A stretch of 64,000 nt of DNA from Mycobacterium bourgelatii (GCF_010723575.1 NZ_BLKZ01000001.1:372001-436000); one strand, 5' to 3'. Positions 1-10,866 are shown, counted from the stretch's first letter. Notes: generated by a model not told the origin, from the sequence alone. Numbers and translations: made by a program.

Positions 1-137
1 GTGGTGGCGATCATCCGCCGCGGGATGGGGAAATCTTCAGTGGAATCGGCGCCGGCGGTGGCGGGGAAAACCGCTGCGCCGATACCGAGAACAAGAGCAA
101 AAACGCCTGTACGCAGGCCGGTACTAAACCGAGACAT
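1..137 (-). CDS. Secreted protein, Rv0455c-like (partial, N-terminus only)
   Basis: The first 45 codons of a minus-strand gene that leaves the window at its left edge. The ATG is at 137. The visible part is a Sec signal peptide: basic start (MSRFSTGLR), hydrophobic core, and an A-G-A cleavage site before Asp31. The mature start DSTEDFPIPRRMIATT matches what I recall of Rv0455c of M. tuberculosis, a periplasmic protein reported as needed for efficient siderophore (mycobactin) secretion. The signal peptide is seen directly; the function is family knowledge from a short stretch. Confidence 0.8.
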   Translation of the reverse strand, partial: MSRFSTGLRTGVFALVLGIGAAVFPATAGADSTEDFPIPRRMIAT

Positions 138-205
138 ATTCGTTACCGTAGCATTTTCTGGGCCCTGGTGGGCCGGCGAGTCGATGAGGTTAATAGACCA
201 TCTCA

Positions 206-1126
206 CTATACGCCGCCATCAGGGGTAATGACATTTTTCGGGTTGGGCCGCAGCTCTGGCGGAGCCTGGCTGTAGTCGCCGAAGGGCCCATCGCGGCGTT
301 CGACGGCGGCCCGCACGCCCTCGGTCTCGGCGGTGCGGATGAAATCAAGCGCGTCAGGGGTGTTACGCATCAGGCCGTCGAGGATGACGCCGAGCGTTTG
401 GGTCGATGCCAGGCCCATGTTCTCGTAGGCCTGGTTGACGATCAGCTTCTGCGCCCGCAACTGCGACAACGGGATCTGGGCGAGTTCGGCCGCGATCTCG
501 GCGACCCGAGCCTCGAGGCGTTCGAACGGCACCGCCTCGTTGATCAGTTCGACCGCGGCGGCCTGGACGCCGTTCAGCGATCGCCCGGTCAACGAATGCC
601 ACTTGACCTTGGCCAGGCTCAGCCGGTAAAGCCACATCCCGGTCAGGTACGCCCCCCACATGCGGCTGTACGGGGTGCCGATCACGGCGTCCTCGCTGGC
701 GATCACGATGTCGGCGCACAGCGCGTAGTCGCTGGCCCCGCCGACACACCAGCCGTGCACCTGCGCGATCACCGGTTTGGAGGCTCGCCAGATGGACATG
801 AACTTCTGGGTGGGCGCGAGATGACGGGCGGTGGCCATGGCGAAGTCTTTGCCGGGATCCCACTTGCCGTCGGTCATCATGTCCTCGCCCCAATGCTGGA
901 AGCCACCCCCGAAGTCGTAGCCGGCCGAGAACGCCCGCCCGGCGCCGCGCAGCACGATCACTTTGATGTCCTCGTCCCGCTCGGCCAGGCCGATGGCTGC
1001 CTCGATCTCGTCGGGCATGGGCGGCACGATGGTGTTCAGTTGCTCCGGTCGGTTGAAGGTGATGGTGGCGACGGGTCCGGCCGTGGTGTACAGCAGCGTC
1101 TGGAAGTCTGGCGCGGGTGTGGTCAT
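206..1126 (-). CDS. echA2: Enoyl-CoA hydratase/isomerase family protein EchA2
   Basis: 306-residue crotonase-fold protein, expected to act on acyl-CoA thioesters in lipid or acyl chain degradation. The N-terminus has the crotonase strand (ATITFNRPEQLNT), followed by the oxyanion-hole segment GAGRAFSAGYDFGGG (about 61-75) and the second oxyanion region HGWCVGGASDYALCADIVIA (about 124-143). It is longer than typical 260-residue hydratases because of an insert after the first oxyanion loop. The canonical catalytic Glu pair is not obvious, so true hydratase activity is uncertain. It lies 68 bp downstream of the divergent-side neighbour start at 137, on the same strand. Counterpart of Rv0456c by sequence and position. 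Confidence 0.88.
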   Translation of the reverse strand: MTTPAPDFQTLLYTTAGPVATITFNRPEQLNTIVPPMPDEIEAAIGLAERDEDIKVIVLRGAGRAFSAGYDFGGGFQHWGEDMMTDGKWDPGKDFAMATARHLAPTQKFMSIWRASKPVIAQVHGWCVGGASDYALCADIVIASEDAVIGTPYSRMWGAYLTGMWLYRLSLAKVKWHSLTGRSLNGVQAAAVELINEAVPFERLEARVAEIAAELAQIPLSQLRAQKLIVNQAYENMGLASTQTLGVILDGLMRNTPDALDFIRTAETEGVRAAVERRDGPFGDYSQAPPELRPNPKNVITPDGGV

Positions 1127-1150
1127 AAAGCCGAAGCTAGCGGCGGCAGC

Positions 1151-1807
1151 TCAGCACTCGGCGGCGGCGCGCTGCGCCGAGCGGCGTTTGAGCACCCAGC
1201 GAACGATCAAGGCGATCAGTGCGACGGCGAGTGCCGCCAGCAGGAACTTCTGATAGCGCACCAACCCGCGGTAGAGCGCCTCGACGTGGCTGCCCGCGAG
1301 ATATCCGGCGAAGACCCAGACGGCGACCCAGACGATCGATCCCGCGGCGTTGTAGGCCAGGTACCGTTGCCACCCCATCCGCGCCAGGCCGGCGGCGATC
1401 CCGCTGGCTTGACGCAGGCCGTCGACGAAGCGCCCGATGACCACGACCATCGGCCCGCGCCTATCGAAGAATCGTTCGGTGGCCGCCAGTCGCTTCTCGG
1501 TGAGGAATACATACCGCCCGAAGCGTTGCACCAATTCCCGGCCGCCGTACCGCCCGACGGCGTAGCCGGCGTTGTCGCCGCCGACGGCCGCCAGCAGTCC
1601 GAGCAACAGCACCACGACGATGTTGAATTGGCCCAGCCCGGCGTAAACCCCCGCCGCGATCAGGATGAGCTGGCCGGGCAGGGGAATCCCCAGCCCCTCC
1701 AACCCAACCAGCACCACTATCGCGGCGTAGCCGTACCGGTCGAGGACCGGTGACAGCGACTGGAAGACTCCCGGCAGTTGCGCGGACATGAGAAGCAGGG
1801 TGCCCAC
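1151..1807 (-). CDS. DedA/VTT-domain membrane protein
   Basis: 218-residue polytopic membrane protein of the DedA (SNARE-associated, VTT) family, whose members are linked to undecaprenyl-phosphate or phospholipid translocation. Seen in the sequence: EGLGIPLPGQLILIAAG with the conserved Glu and Pro residues of the re-entrant loop (about 37-54), GGDNAGYAVGRYGG (about 76-89), and the signature GRFVDGLRQASGIAAGLARM with its two conserved arginines. A basic tail ends the protein. An ATG six codons in (1789) is an equally possible start. In M. tuberculosis I recall mazE1/mazF1 at this site, so this gene is a local difference. Family assignment is firm; the substrate is unknown. Confidence 0.85.
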   Translation of the reverse strand: MGTLLLMSAQLPGVFQSLSPVLDRYGYAAIVVLVGLEGLGIPLPGQLILIAAGVYAGLGQFNIVVVLLLGLLAAVGGDNAGYAVGRYGGRELVQRFGRYVFLTEKRLAATERFFDRRGPMVVVIGRFVDGLRQASGIAAGLARMGWQRYLAYNAAGSIVWVAVWVFAGYLAGSHVEALYRGLVRYQKFLLAALAVALIALIVRWVLKRRSAQRAAAEC

Positions 1808-1845
1808 TTGCCGTCATTGCTAGACGTTGGCGCGTAAGTCGACTC

Positions 1846-2160
1846 GTTCGCCGAGTGTGTGGGTTAATTCCCCGCGGTCGCGGTGGGAGGGCCAGAGGCC
1901 TGACGTTCGGCGGGGTGGGTGTGGGCGCTGGTTGTGGGGTGTTCGTCGAGTGTGTGGGTGAAGTCCCCGCGGTCGCGGTGGGAGGGCCAGAGGCCTCACG
2001 TTCGGCGAGGAAGGTGTGGGCGCTGGCTGTGGGGTGTACGTCGAGTGTGCGGGTGAAGTCCCCGCGGTCGCGGGGGGAGGGCCATAGGCCTTACGTTCGG
2101 CGAGCAAGCCGGCGAGAGCAAGGCGAGCAAGCCGGCGAGCAAGGCGAGCAAGCCGGCGCT
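1846..2160. repeat. 95-bp minisatellite (three units) followed by 21-23 bp GC-rich repeats
   Basis: Units begin at 1846 (GTTCGCCGAG), 1941 (GTTCGTCGAG) and 2036 (GTACGTCGAG), an exact 95-bp period. The third unit breaks off near 2100. Units 1 and 2 agree at most positions, and each carries the short palindrome CCGCGGTCGCGG and the motif GGCCAGAGGCC or close to it. From about 2098 to 2158 there follow shorter units built on GCGAGCAAGCCGGCGAG. The 366-bp gap between the oligopeptidase stop and the DedA start holds nothing else that I can see. Because 95 is not a multiple of three, reading frames crossing it cycle through all frames, so I do not regard it as coding. Confidence 0.92.
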
Positions 2161-2173
2161 TGCCGTCAAACCG

Positions 2174-4219
<2,046 letters not shown>

Positions 4220-4275
4220 TCTGGCCCCGGCGGTAATGTGAGTTGTATTACATGAACGAAAAAGGAGCCGAGCAC

Positions 4276-5799
4276 ATGCCTGTCTTTGCCCGTCCGGGCG
4301 CTGCCGGATCGCTTATGTCATACGAATCCCGGTACGGAAACTTCATCGGGGGCGAGTGGGTCGCGCCGGCGAAAGGCCGCTACTTCGACAACATCACGCC
4401 GGTTACCGGCCAGCCGTTCTGCGAAATCCCCCGGTCGGATGAAACCGACATCGAGAAGGCGCTCGACGCGGCGCACGCCGCGGCGCCGGCCTGGGGAAAG
4501 ACCTCGCCCGCCGAGCGCGCCGCGATTCTGAACAAGATCGCGGACCGCATCGACGAGAACACCGCCGCGCTGGCGGTGGCCGAGGTGTGGGACAACGGCA
4601 AACCGATCCGGGAGGCGCTGGCCGCCGACATCCCGCTCGCGGCCGATCATTTCCGGTATTTCGCCGCCGCGATCCGCGCGCAGGAAGGATCGTTGTCGCA
4701 GATCGACGAGGACACCGTCGCCTACCACTTCCACGAGCCGCTCGGGGTGGTCGGACAGATCATCCCGTGGAACTTCCCGATCCTGATGGGGGCGTGGAAG
4801 TTGGCGCCGGCGCTGGCGGCCGGCAACGCGGTGGTACTCAAGCCGGCCGAGCAGACCCCGGCATCGATCCTGTACCTGCTCTCGTTGATCGGTGACCTGT
4901 TGCCGCCCGGCGTGCTGAACGTCGTCAACGGGTTCGGCGCGGAGGCCGGCAAACCGTTGGCCTCGAGTAACCGGATCGCCAAGGTCGCGTTCACCGGCGA
5001 GACCACCACCGGGCGCCTGATCATGCAGTACGCCTCGCAGAACCTGATCCCGGTCACGTTGGAACTCGGCGGCAAGAGCCCCAACATCTTCTTCTCCGAC
5101 GTGATGGCCGCCAACGACAACTTCCAGGACAAGGCGCTGGAGGGCTTTACCCTGTTCGCCCTCAACCAGGGCGAGGTGTGCACCTGCCCGTCGCGCAGCC
5201 TGATCCAGTCCGACATCCACGACGAGTTCCTGGAACTGGCAGCGATCCGCACCAAGGCCGTCCGGCAGGGCGACCCGCTGGACTCCGAGACGATGCTGGG
5301 TTCCCAGGTCTCCAACGACCAGCTGGAAAAGATCTTGTCCTACATCGAGATCGGCAAAGGCGAAGGCGCGAAGATCATCACCGGCGGCGAGCGCGCGGAC
5401 TTGGGCGGCGACCTGTCCGGCGGGTTCTACATGCAGCCGACGATCTTCACCGGTCACAACAAGATGCGGATCTTCCAGGAGGAGATTTTCGGGCCTGTCG
5501 TGGCGGTGACGCCGTTTAACGACTACGACGACGCGTTGGGGATCGCCAACGACACCCTCTACGGCCTGGGCGCGGGTGTGTGGAGCCGCGACGGCAACAC
5601 CGCCTACCGGGCCGGCCGCGACATCAAGGCCGGCCGGGTATGGGTCAACTGCTACCACGTCTATCCGACGCACGCGGCGTTCGGCGGCTACAAGCAGTCC
5701 GGCTTCGGCCGGGAGGGCCACAAGATGGCGCTCCAGCACTACCAGCAGACCAAGAACCTGATGGTGTCCTACTCCGACAAGGCGCTCGGCTTCTTCTGA
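4276..5799 (+). CDS. NAD(P)-dependent aldehyde dehydrogenase
   Basis: 507-residue aldehyde dehydrogenase oxidising aldehydes to acids. Seen: IIPWNFPI nucleotide-binding region, the general base Glu263 in LELGGKSPN, and the catalytic Cys302 in GEVCTCPSR with a second Cys two residues on. The start at 4276 is chosen because AGGAG (4262-4266) sits nine bases upstream and the length matches the M. tuberculosis counterpart Rv0458; an in-frame ATG at 4243 lacks a good ribosome site. Its stop overlaps the next start (TGATG), so the two are translationally coupled. Acetaldehyde-type substrates are likely for this subgroup with a DUF779 partner, which is inference. Confidence 0.94.
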   Translation: MPVFARPGAAGSLMSYESRYGNFIGGEWVAPAKGRYFDNITPVTGQPFCEIPRSDETDIEKALDAAHAAAPAWGKTSPAERAAILNKIADRIDENTAALAVAEVWDNGKPIREALAADIPLAADHFRYFAAAIRAQEGSLSQIDEDTVAYHFHEPLGVVGQIIPWNFPILMGAWKLAPALAAGNAVVLKPAEQTPASILYLLSLIGDLLPPGVLNVVNGFGAEAGKPLASSNRIAKVAFTGETTTGRLIMQYASQNLIPVTLELGGKSPNIFFSDVMAANDNFQDKALEGFTLFALNQGEVCTCPSRSLIQSDIHDEFLELAAIRTKAVRQGDPLDSETMLGSQVSNDQLEKILSYIEIGKGEGAKIITGGERADLGGDLSGGFYMQPTIFTGHNKMRIFQEEIFGPVVAVTPFNDYDDALGIANDTLYGLGAGVWSRDGNTAYRAGRDIKAGRVWVNCYHVYPTHAAFGGYKQSGFGREGHKMALQHYQQTKNLMVSYSDKALGFF

Positions 5800-6284
5800 T
5801 GATCCCCGGTGCGCTCATCACCGCCGATGCCGCGGCGCTGCTGACCCGGCTCCAAGACACGCACGGTCCGGTGATGTTCCACCAGTCAGGCGGCTGCTGC
5901 GACGGGTCATCGCCGATGTGTTACCCACTCGGCGACTTCCTGGTCGGTGATCGCGATGTGCTGTTGGCCCTACTCGACGTGCCCGGACCGCAGGGTGATG
6001 ACGGCGTGCCGGTGTGGATTTCGGGTCCGCAGTACGAGACGTGGAAGCACACCCAGCTGATCATCGACGTGGTGCCGGGCCGAGGCGGCGGGTTCAGCCT
6101 GGAGGCGCCGGAGGGTATGCGCTTCCTCAGCCGCGGCCGGGTCTACACCGACGAGGAGAAGGCGCAATTGCAGGCCGCCAAGGTGATTACCGGAGCGGAC
6201 TACGAGCGCGGCGAGCGGCCGTCGGTAAGAGGCCATGTTGTGACCGGGGACGCGCCGGAAATGTGCCCGATCCCTGAGGCGTGA
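5799..6284 (+). CDS. DUF779 family protein, partner of the aldehyde dehydrogenase
   Basis: 161 residues, starting at an ATG that overlaps the stop of the aldehyde dehydrogenase (TGATG), which argues for coupled translation and a joint role. The central block GPVMFHQSGGCCDGSSPMC is the DUF779 signature, with a Cys pair and a third Cys that could bind metal or be redox active. DUF779 genes habitually sit next to acetaldehyde-type dehydrogenases. The biochemical function is not known to me. Counterpart of Rv0459. Confidence 0.85.
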   Translation: MIPGALITADAAALLTRLQDTHGPVMFHQSGGCCDGSSPMCYPLGDFLVGDRDVLLALLDVPGPQGDDGVPVWISGPQYETWKHTQLIIDVVPGRGGGFSLEAPEGMRFLSRGRVYTDEEKAQLQAAKVITGADYERGERPSVRGHVVTGDAPEMCPIPEA

Positions 6285-6303
6285 CTCAGTAAGGTCGTAC
6301 AGC

Positions 6304-6582
6304 GTGATTCCCCTTCCGCGGCCGCGGTTGTTGACCAGCGCCATGCTGGTCGGGATTGCGGTCGGACAGTTGGCCGGCGTGGCCATGAGCTTGTTGGTGC
6401 ACGCCCGGATGCGTCCGGACGTGGTGATTGCGCTGGTGGTGGGCATTCCCACCGTGATTGGGTTGACGGCGATCCTGCTCTCCGGGCGGCGCTGGGTGAC
6501 CATGCTGGGTGCGTTCATCCTCGCGTTGGCGCCGGGCTGGTTGGGGGTGCTCGTCGCAGTTCAGGTGGTTTCCCATGGCTGA
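6304..6582 (+). CDS. Small membrane protein, Rv0460-like
   Basis: 92 residues from a GTG at 6304, with about three hydrophobic segments (roughly 11-33, 39-60, 67-88) separated by short arginine-rich loops (HARMRPD, SGRRW). No catalytic motif is visible. An ATG at 6343 would give a shorter protein of 79 residues, the size I recall for Rv0460. It overlaps the next gene by 8 bp and probably belongs to one unit with it. Function unknown. Confidence 0.7.
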   Translation: MIPLPRPRLLTSAMLVGIAVGQLAGVAMSLLVHARMRPDVVIALVVGIPTVIGLTAILLSGRRWVTMLGAFILALAPGWLGVLVAVQVVSHG

Positions 6583-7153
6583 CAATCAGGTTCGACACGC
6601 GGACGAGAAAGAGAACGACACCAGCCCGGGGACCGCTCCGTTCGTACCGGATTTCGACGACGACACGGGTTCGCAACCGATCCCCGGACTCGCCGAACCG
6701 GCACCAGCCAAACCCGACGAGAAGCCCGACGAGAAATCCGCAGCGGTCAACGGCGCCGCGGCCGACGAGGACAAGTCCGACGTGCCGGTGGCCGAGGTTC
6801 CCGCGGCGCCGGTCAGCGTGCCCGGCCGGTACCAGTACGTGAAGTGGTGGAAGCTGCTGCTGGTGATCTTCGCCGCGTGGGTACCTGCGGCGCTGATCGG
6901 GCTGGGCCTGTTCTACTGGTGGTTCAACACCCTCGACAAGACGGCGCCGGTGTTCGTCGTGCTGGTCTATGTCGTCGCGTGCTGGCTCGGTGCCACGCTG
7001 CTGTCGATGGTGTCCGGCAGGCCACTGCTGACCGCGCTGTCGCTGGGCGTGCTCACGGGGCCGTTCGCTTCGGTTGCCGCCGCCGCGCCGCTTTACGGCT
7101 CTTACTATTGCGAGCACGTGGCCCGCTGTTTAATTGGCGTGCTTCCTTACTAG
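6575..7153 (+). CDS. Membrane protein with acidic, proline-rich cytoplasmic N-terminus, Rv0461-like
   Basis: 192 residues. Residues 1-85 are acidic and Pro/Ala rich (including the tandem KPDEKPDEK), predicted disordered. The rest carries three hydrophobic helices starting at KLLLVIFAAWVPAALIGLG. The ATG at 6575 overlaps the end of the preceding gene by 8 bp. It ends 10 bp before lpdC. No enzyme motif is seen. Counterpart of Rv0461, function unknown. Confidence 0.78.
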   Translation: MADNQVRHADEKENDTSPGTAPFVPDFDDDTGSQPIPGLAEPAPAKPDEKPDEKSAAVNGAAADEDKSDVPVAEVPAAPVSVPGRYQYVKWWKLLLVIFAAWVPAALIGLGLFYWWFNTLDKTAPVFVVLVYVVACWLGATLLSMVSGRPLLTALSLGVLTGPFASVAAAAPLYGSYYCEHVARCLIGVLPY

Positions 7154-7163
7154 GGTAGTGCGC

Positions 7164-8558
7164 GTGACCCACTATGACGTCGTCGTTCTCGGAGCAGGTC
7201 CCGGCGGGTATGTGGCGGCGATTCGCGCCGCGCAGCTCGGTCTGAACACCGCAATCGTGGAGCCGAAGTACTGGGGTGGAGTTTGCCTCAACGTCGGCTG
7301 CATTCCGTCGAAGGCGTTGTTGCGCAACGCCGAACTCGCCCACATCTTCACCAAGGAAGCCAAGGTATTCGGCATCAGCGGTGAGGCCACCTTCGACTTC
7401 GGCGTTGCATTCGACCGCAGCCGCAAAGTGGCCGAGGGCCGGGTGGCCGGCGTGCACTTCCTGATGAAGAAGAACAAGATCACCGAGATCCACGGCTACG
7501 GCAAGTTCACCAACGCCAACACGTTGTCGGTCGATCTGAACGAGGGCGGAACGCAAGAGGTCACCTTCGACAACGCCATCATCGCCACCGGCAGCAGCAC
7601 CCGGTTGGTGCCCGGTACGTCGTTGTCGGAGAACGTGGTCACCTACGAAAAGCTGATCCTGACCCGGGAGCTGCCGAAGTCGATCATCATCGCGGGAGCC
7701 GGCGCCATCGGCATGGAGTTCGGCTACGTGCTGAAGAACTACGGCGTCGACGTCACCATCGTGGAGTTCCTGCCGCGGGCTTTGCCCAACGAAGACGCCG
7801 ACGCCTCCAAGGAGATCGAGAAGCAGTTCAAGAAACTCGGCGTCAAGATCCTCACCGGCACCAAGGTCGAGTCCATCACGGACAACGGATCGGACGTCAC
7901 CGTCGCCGTCAGCAAGGACGGCAAGTCTGACGAACTCAAGGCCGAAAAGGTGTTGCAGGCCATCGGGTTTGCGCCCAACGTTGAGGGCTACGGGTTGGAC
8001 AAGGCCGGTGTCGCGCTGACCGACCGCAAGGCGATCGGCATCACCGACTACATGCAGACCAGCGTTCCGCACATCTACGCGATCGGCGACGTCACCGCCA
8101 AGCTGCAACTGGCCCACGTGGCCGAGGCCCAGGGCGTGGTGGCGGCCGAAACCATCGCGGGCGCCGAGACTTTGGCGCTCGGCGACTACCGCATGATGCC
8201 GCGCGCGACGTTCTGCCAGCCCAACGTCGCCAGTTTCGGGCTCACCGAAGAGCAGGCCCGCGACGAAGGCTACGACGTCGTGGTGGCCAAGTTCCCGTTC
8301 ACCGCCAACGCCAAAGCGCACGGCGTGGGCGACCCCAGCGGCTTCGTCAAGCTGATCGCCGACGCCAAGTACGGCGAACTCATCGGCGGTCACCTGGTCG
8401 GTCACGACGTGTCGGAACTGCTGCCGGAACTGACGCTGGCCCAGAAGTGGGACCTCACGGCGAATGAACTGGCGCGCAACGTGCACACCCACCCGACGAT
8501 GTCCGAGGCGCTGCAGGAGTGCTTCCACGGCCTCATCGGCCACATGATCAACTTCTGA
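7164..8558 (+). CDS. lpdC: Dihydrolipoamide dehydrogenase
   Basis: 464-residue FAD/NAD flavoprotein, the E3 subunit of pyruvate and branched-chain dehydrogenase complexes; in M. tuberculosis Lpd also serves an AhpD/AhpC-linked peroxidase. Visible: FAD-binding GAGPGGYVAAIRAAQ at the N-terminus, the redox disulfide CLNVGC in GGVCLNVGCIPSK, the NAD motif GAGAIGMEFGYV, and the C-terminal catalytic HTHPTMSE. The GTG at 7164 is chosen over an in-frame ATG at 7134 because it gives VTHYDVVVLGAGPGG, the usual N-terminus and family length. Counterpart of Rv0462. Confidence 0.97.
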   Translation: MTHYDVVVLGAGPGGYVAAIRAAQLGLNTAIVEPKYWGGVCLNVGCIPSKALLRNAELAHIFTKEAKVFGISGEATFDFGVAFDRSRKVAEGRVAGVHFLMKKNKITEIHGYGKFTNANTLSVDLNEGGTQEVTFDNAIIATGSSTRLVPGTSLSENVVTYEKLILTRELPKSIIIAGAGAIGMEFGYVLKNYGVDVTIVEFLPRALPNEDADASKEIEKQFKKLGVKILTGTKVESITDNGSDVTVAVSKDGKSDELKAEKVLQAIGFAPNVEGYGLDKAGVALTDRKAIGITDYMQTSVPHIYAIGDVTAKLQLAHVAEAQGVVAAETIAGAETLALGDYRMMPRATFCQPNVASFGLTEEQARDEGYDVVVAKFPFTANAKAHGVGDPSGFVKLIADAKYGELIGGHLVGHDVSELLPELTLAQKWDLTANELARNVHTHPTMSEALQECFHGLIGHMINF

Positions 8559-8560
8559 GC

Positions 8561-8863
8561 ATGCCGACCCGGGCACCACAGGCCACCGGAAGTACCGCCG
8601 GAAAGGTTGTCGGCGCGATCGGCGGGTTGACCGCCGGTTACTCGCTCTGGTTGATCGCGATCACCATTGCGGACGACTTCGCCATGGTGAGCACGTGGAG
8701 CGTGCTGGTGCTGTTGCTGTCCGGGGCGCTGGCCGTCGGCGCGGTCTTCGTGGGTCTGCTCATGCGCTGGCGCCGCAAGTACGGCTGGTCGCTGTTCGCG
8801 TTCACGCTGCCGATTCCGCCCGTCGTGCTCTCGCTGGCGTTATTGGCCGAACTGCACCTGTAA
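8561..8863 (+). CDS. Small membrane protein, Rv0463-like
   Basis: 100 residues, ATG two bases after the lpdC stop. Three hydrophobic segments (about 20-40, 46-66, 75-95) with a basic loop MRWRRKYGW between the second and third. No functional motif. Its position directly behind lpdC suggests co-transcription. Counterpart of Rv0463. Confidence 0.75.
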   Translation: MPTRAPQATGSTAGKVVGAIGGLTAGYSLWLIAITIADDFAMVSTWSVLVLLLSGALAVGAVFVGLLMRWRRKYGWSLFAFTLPIPPVVLSLALLAELHL

Positions 8864-8878
8864 CCGCTGACGACGCGG

Positions 8879-9448
8879 CTAACGAGGATTGTCCAGCGGG
8901 ATCTGCAACGCGGTGATGGTAGCGGCCAACGAGTCGTAATGGGTTGCCAGCATGCAGAATTCGATCAACCGGGGACGGTTGAGGTGCGTCGCCAACTGCT
9001 GCCAGGTGTCCGGGGTGATCGACCGGTCTTTGATCAATTCGTCGGTAGCGGTCAGCAGCGCCTGCTGACGGGCGCTCAAGACTTTTCGGGGGCCGTCGGT
9101 ATCCGGTGCGCCCGGCCAGGCGAAGATCGCGGCCTGCGTCTGCGCATCTAGACCCGCCTTCCGGGCCATCTTCCGATGGTGCTGCAACTCGTATTCGCAG
9201 GAGCGCAGGTGACCCACCCGCAGGATCACCAACTCGGTGTCAATCTTGGGCAGCCGTCCCCGCAACAGCCGTGCGCCATAAAGCAGCCACGCCCAGAACA
9301 GCGACTGCCGGTACCCGAGCGTGGTGAACAGATGCATCTCCGGCGCCCGCACCGTGCGCGCGCCCAGCTTGGCCAACACCCAGTTGACCGGACCCAGTTG
9401 GCGGAACTTGCCCGACGGGATTCGGGTCACCTCGAACGAGTCGGTCAC
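8879..9448 (-). CDS. Carboxymuconolactone decarboxylase/AhpD-fold protein
   Basis: 189-residue protein with one CMD domain. The core helix reads ELVILRVGHLRSCEYELQHH. In AhpD the motif is CxxC followed by His; here the second Cys is replaced by Glu (CEYE), so disulfide-based peroxidase chemistry as in AhpD is unlikely without another thiol. Its start overlaps the ramB stop by 4 bp, so it follows ramB in one transcript. Counterpart of Rv0464c. Fold is confident, activity is not. Confidence 0.85.
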   Translation of the reverse strand: MTDSFEVTRIPSGKFRQLGPVNWVLAKLGARTVRAPEMHLFTTLGYRQSLFWAWLLYGARLLRGRLPKIDTELVILRVGHLRSCEYELQHHRKMARKAGLDAQTQAAIFAWPGAPDTDGPRKVLSARQQALLTATDELIKDRSITPDTWQQLATHLNRPRLIEFCMLATHYDSLAATITALQIPLDNPR

Positions 9449-10866
9449 GATTGCTTCACCAGGTAAGGGGAGACGGTGCTGCGGTGCTCGTCGAGATCGA
9501 GGGCGCGGCCCAGCGCTGGGAAGGCGCGCTGCGGACAGTTGTCACGCTCGCAGACCCGGCAACCTGCTCCGATCGGCGTCGCTGCAAGGTTCTCGCCGGA
9601 CAAGTCGAGTCCTTCCGAATAGACGAGCCGGTGCGCGTGCCGAAGTTCGCAGCCCAACCCGATCGCAAAGGTTTTACCGGGCTGACCATACCGGGCGGCG
9701 CGCCGTTCTACAGTGCGAGCCACCCACATGTAGTTGCGGCCATCGGGCATCTGGGCGATCTGCACCAAAATCTTCCCGGGGTTGGCGAACGTTTCGTAGA
9801 CGTTCCACAGTGGGCAGGTGCCGCCACTGGACGAAAAATGAAATCCGGTGGCCGACTGACGTTTTGACATGTTTCCGGCCCGGTCGACCCGGATGAAGGA
9901 GAACGGGACACCGCGCATCGACGGCCGCTGCAGGGTGGAAAGCCGGTGCGCGATCGTCTCGTAGCTGACCGAATAGAACGCCGACAGGCGCTCGACGTCG
10001 TAGCGGAAATTCTCCGCCACGTCATGGAACTGGCGGTAGGGCAGCACCGCGGCCGCGGCGAAGTAGTTGGCCAAGCCGAGCCGGGCCAGTTTGACCGATT
10101 CCTCGCTGGTGAACTTCCCCTCGGCGACCATGGTGTCGATCAGATCGCCGAATTCGAGGTAGGCCAACTCGGCGGCCATCTTGAAGACCTGCTGACCCAG
10201 GGACAGGTGGTTGCTGATTTCCAGGGTCTTGGTCCCGGGGTCGTACCGGTGCAGGACGGTGTCGCCCAGATCGATCCGCCGGTTGATCCGGACGCCATGC
10301 ACCTCGGCGAGACGGCGCGGCAACTCCCGGGCCAGGTCGCCGTGATGCATCCGCATCTTTGTCGTCAGGTCCTCGGCGGCGGTGTCCAGCTCATGTAGGT
10401 AGTTCTGGCGTTGGTAGAAGTAGTCCCGCACCTCCTCATGCGGCATGGTGATCGACCCGGTGCCGCTGCCGTCGGAGTAGCGCTCCTCGGTGGCCGCGGC
10501 CAGCTGGGCGGTGGTGATCCGGTAGCGACGGTGCAGGTTCACCATTGCCCGGGCCATGCTCGGATGGGCGCCGACCAGCTCGGCGATCTCGTGCGGCTCG
10601 ATGTCGATGTCCAGGTCGCGGTCCATGGTTACTTCCCGGAGCTCCGCGACCAGCCGGGTGTCGTCCTGGGAGGCGAAGAAGGTGGCGTCCACGCCGAACA
10701 GTTCGGTGATGCGCAGCAGCACGGCCACCGTCAACGGTCGGACATCATGCTCGATTTGATTGAGGTAACTCGGGGAGATCTCCAACATCTGCGCCAGGGC
10801 GGCCTGGCTGAATCCACGCTCGTTGCGCAGTTGGCGAACCCGCGAACCAACGTAAGTCTTGGACAT
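9445..10866 (-). CDS. ramB: Transcriptional regulator RamB of glyoxylate/acetate metabolism
   Basis: 473 residues in three parts: an N-terminal XRE helix-turn-helix (about 8-62, GFSQAALAQMLEISPSYLNQIE), a central IrrE/ImmA-like region (about 160-290), and a C-terminal ScfR-type domain with a Cys cluster (GAGCRVCERDNCPQRAFP, near 430-447). RamB represses icl in mycobacteria and corynebacteria in response to carbon source. It is divergent from the thioesterase gene, and AT-rich RamB-like boxes lie upstream of icl in this window. Counterpart of Rv0465c; full family length. Confidence 0.95.
   Translation of the reverse strand: MSKTYVGSRVRQLRNERGFSQAALAQMLEISPSYLNQIEHDVRPLTVAVLLRITELFGVDATFFASQDDTRLVAELREVTMDRDLDIDIEPHEIAELVGAHPSMARAMVNLHRRYRITTAQLAAATEERYSDGSGTGSITMPHEEVRDYFYQRQNYLHELDTAAEDLTTKMRMHHGDLARELPRRLAEVHGVRINRRIDLGDTVLHRYDPGTKTLEISNHLSLGQQVFKMAAELAYLEFGDLIDTMVAEGKFTSEESVKLARLGLANYFAAAAVLPYRQFHDVAENFRYDVERLSAFYSVSYETIAHRLSTLQRPSMRGVPFSFIRVDRAGNMSKRQSATGFHFSSSGGTCPLWNVYETFANPGKILVQIAQMPDGRNYMWVARTVERRAARYGQPGKTFAIGLGCELRHAHRLVYSEGLDLSGENLAATPIGAGCRVCERDNCPQRAFPALGRALDLDEHRSTVSPYLVKQS

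Noticed and set aside
7053..8579. 508-residue open frame antisense to lpdC
   Set aside because: Typical GC-rich shadow frame; lpdC on the plus strand has all catalytic motifs and full length.
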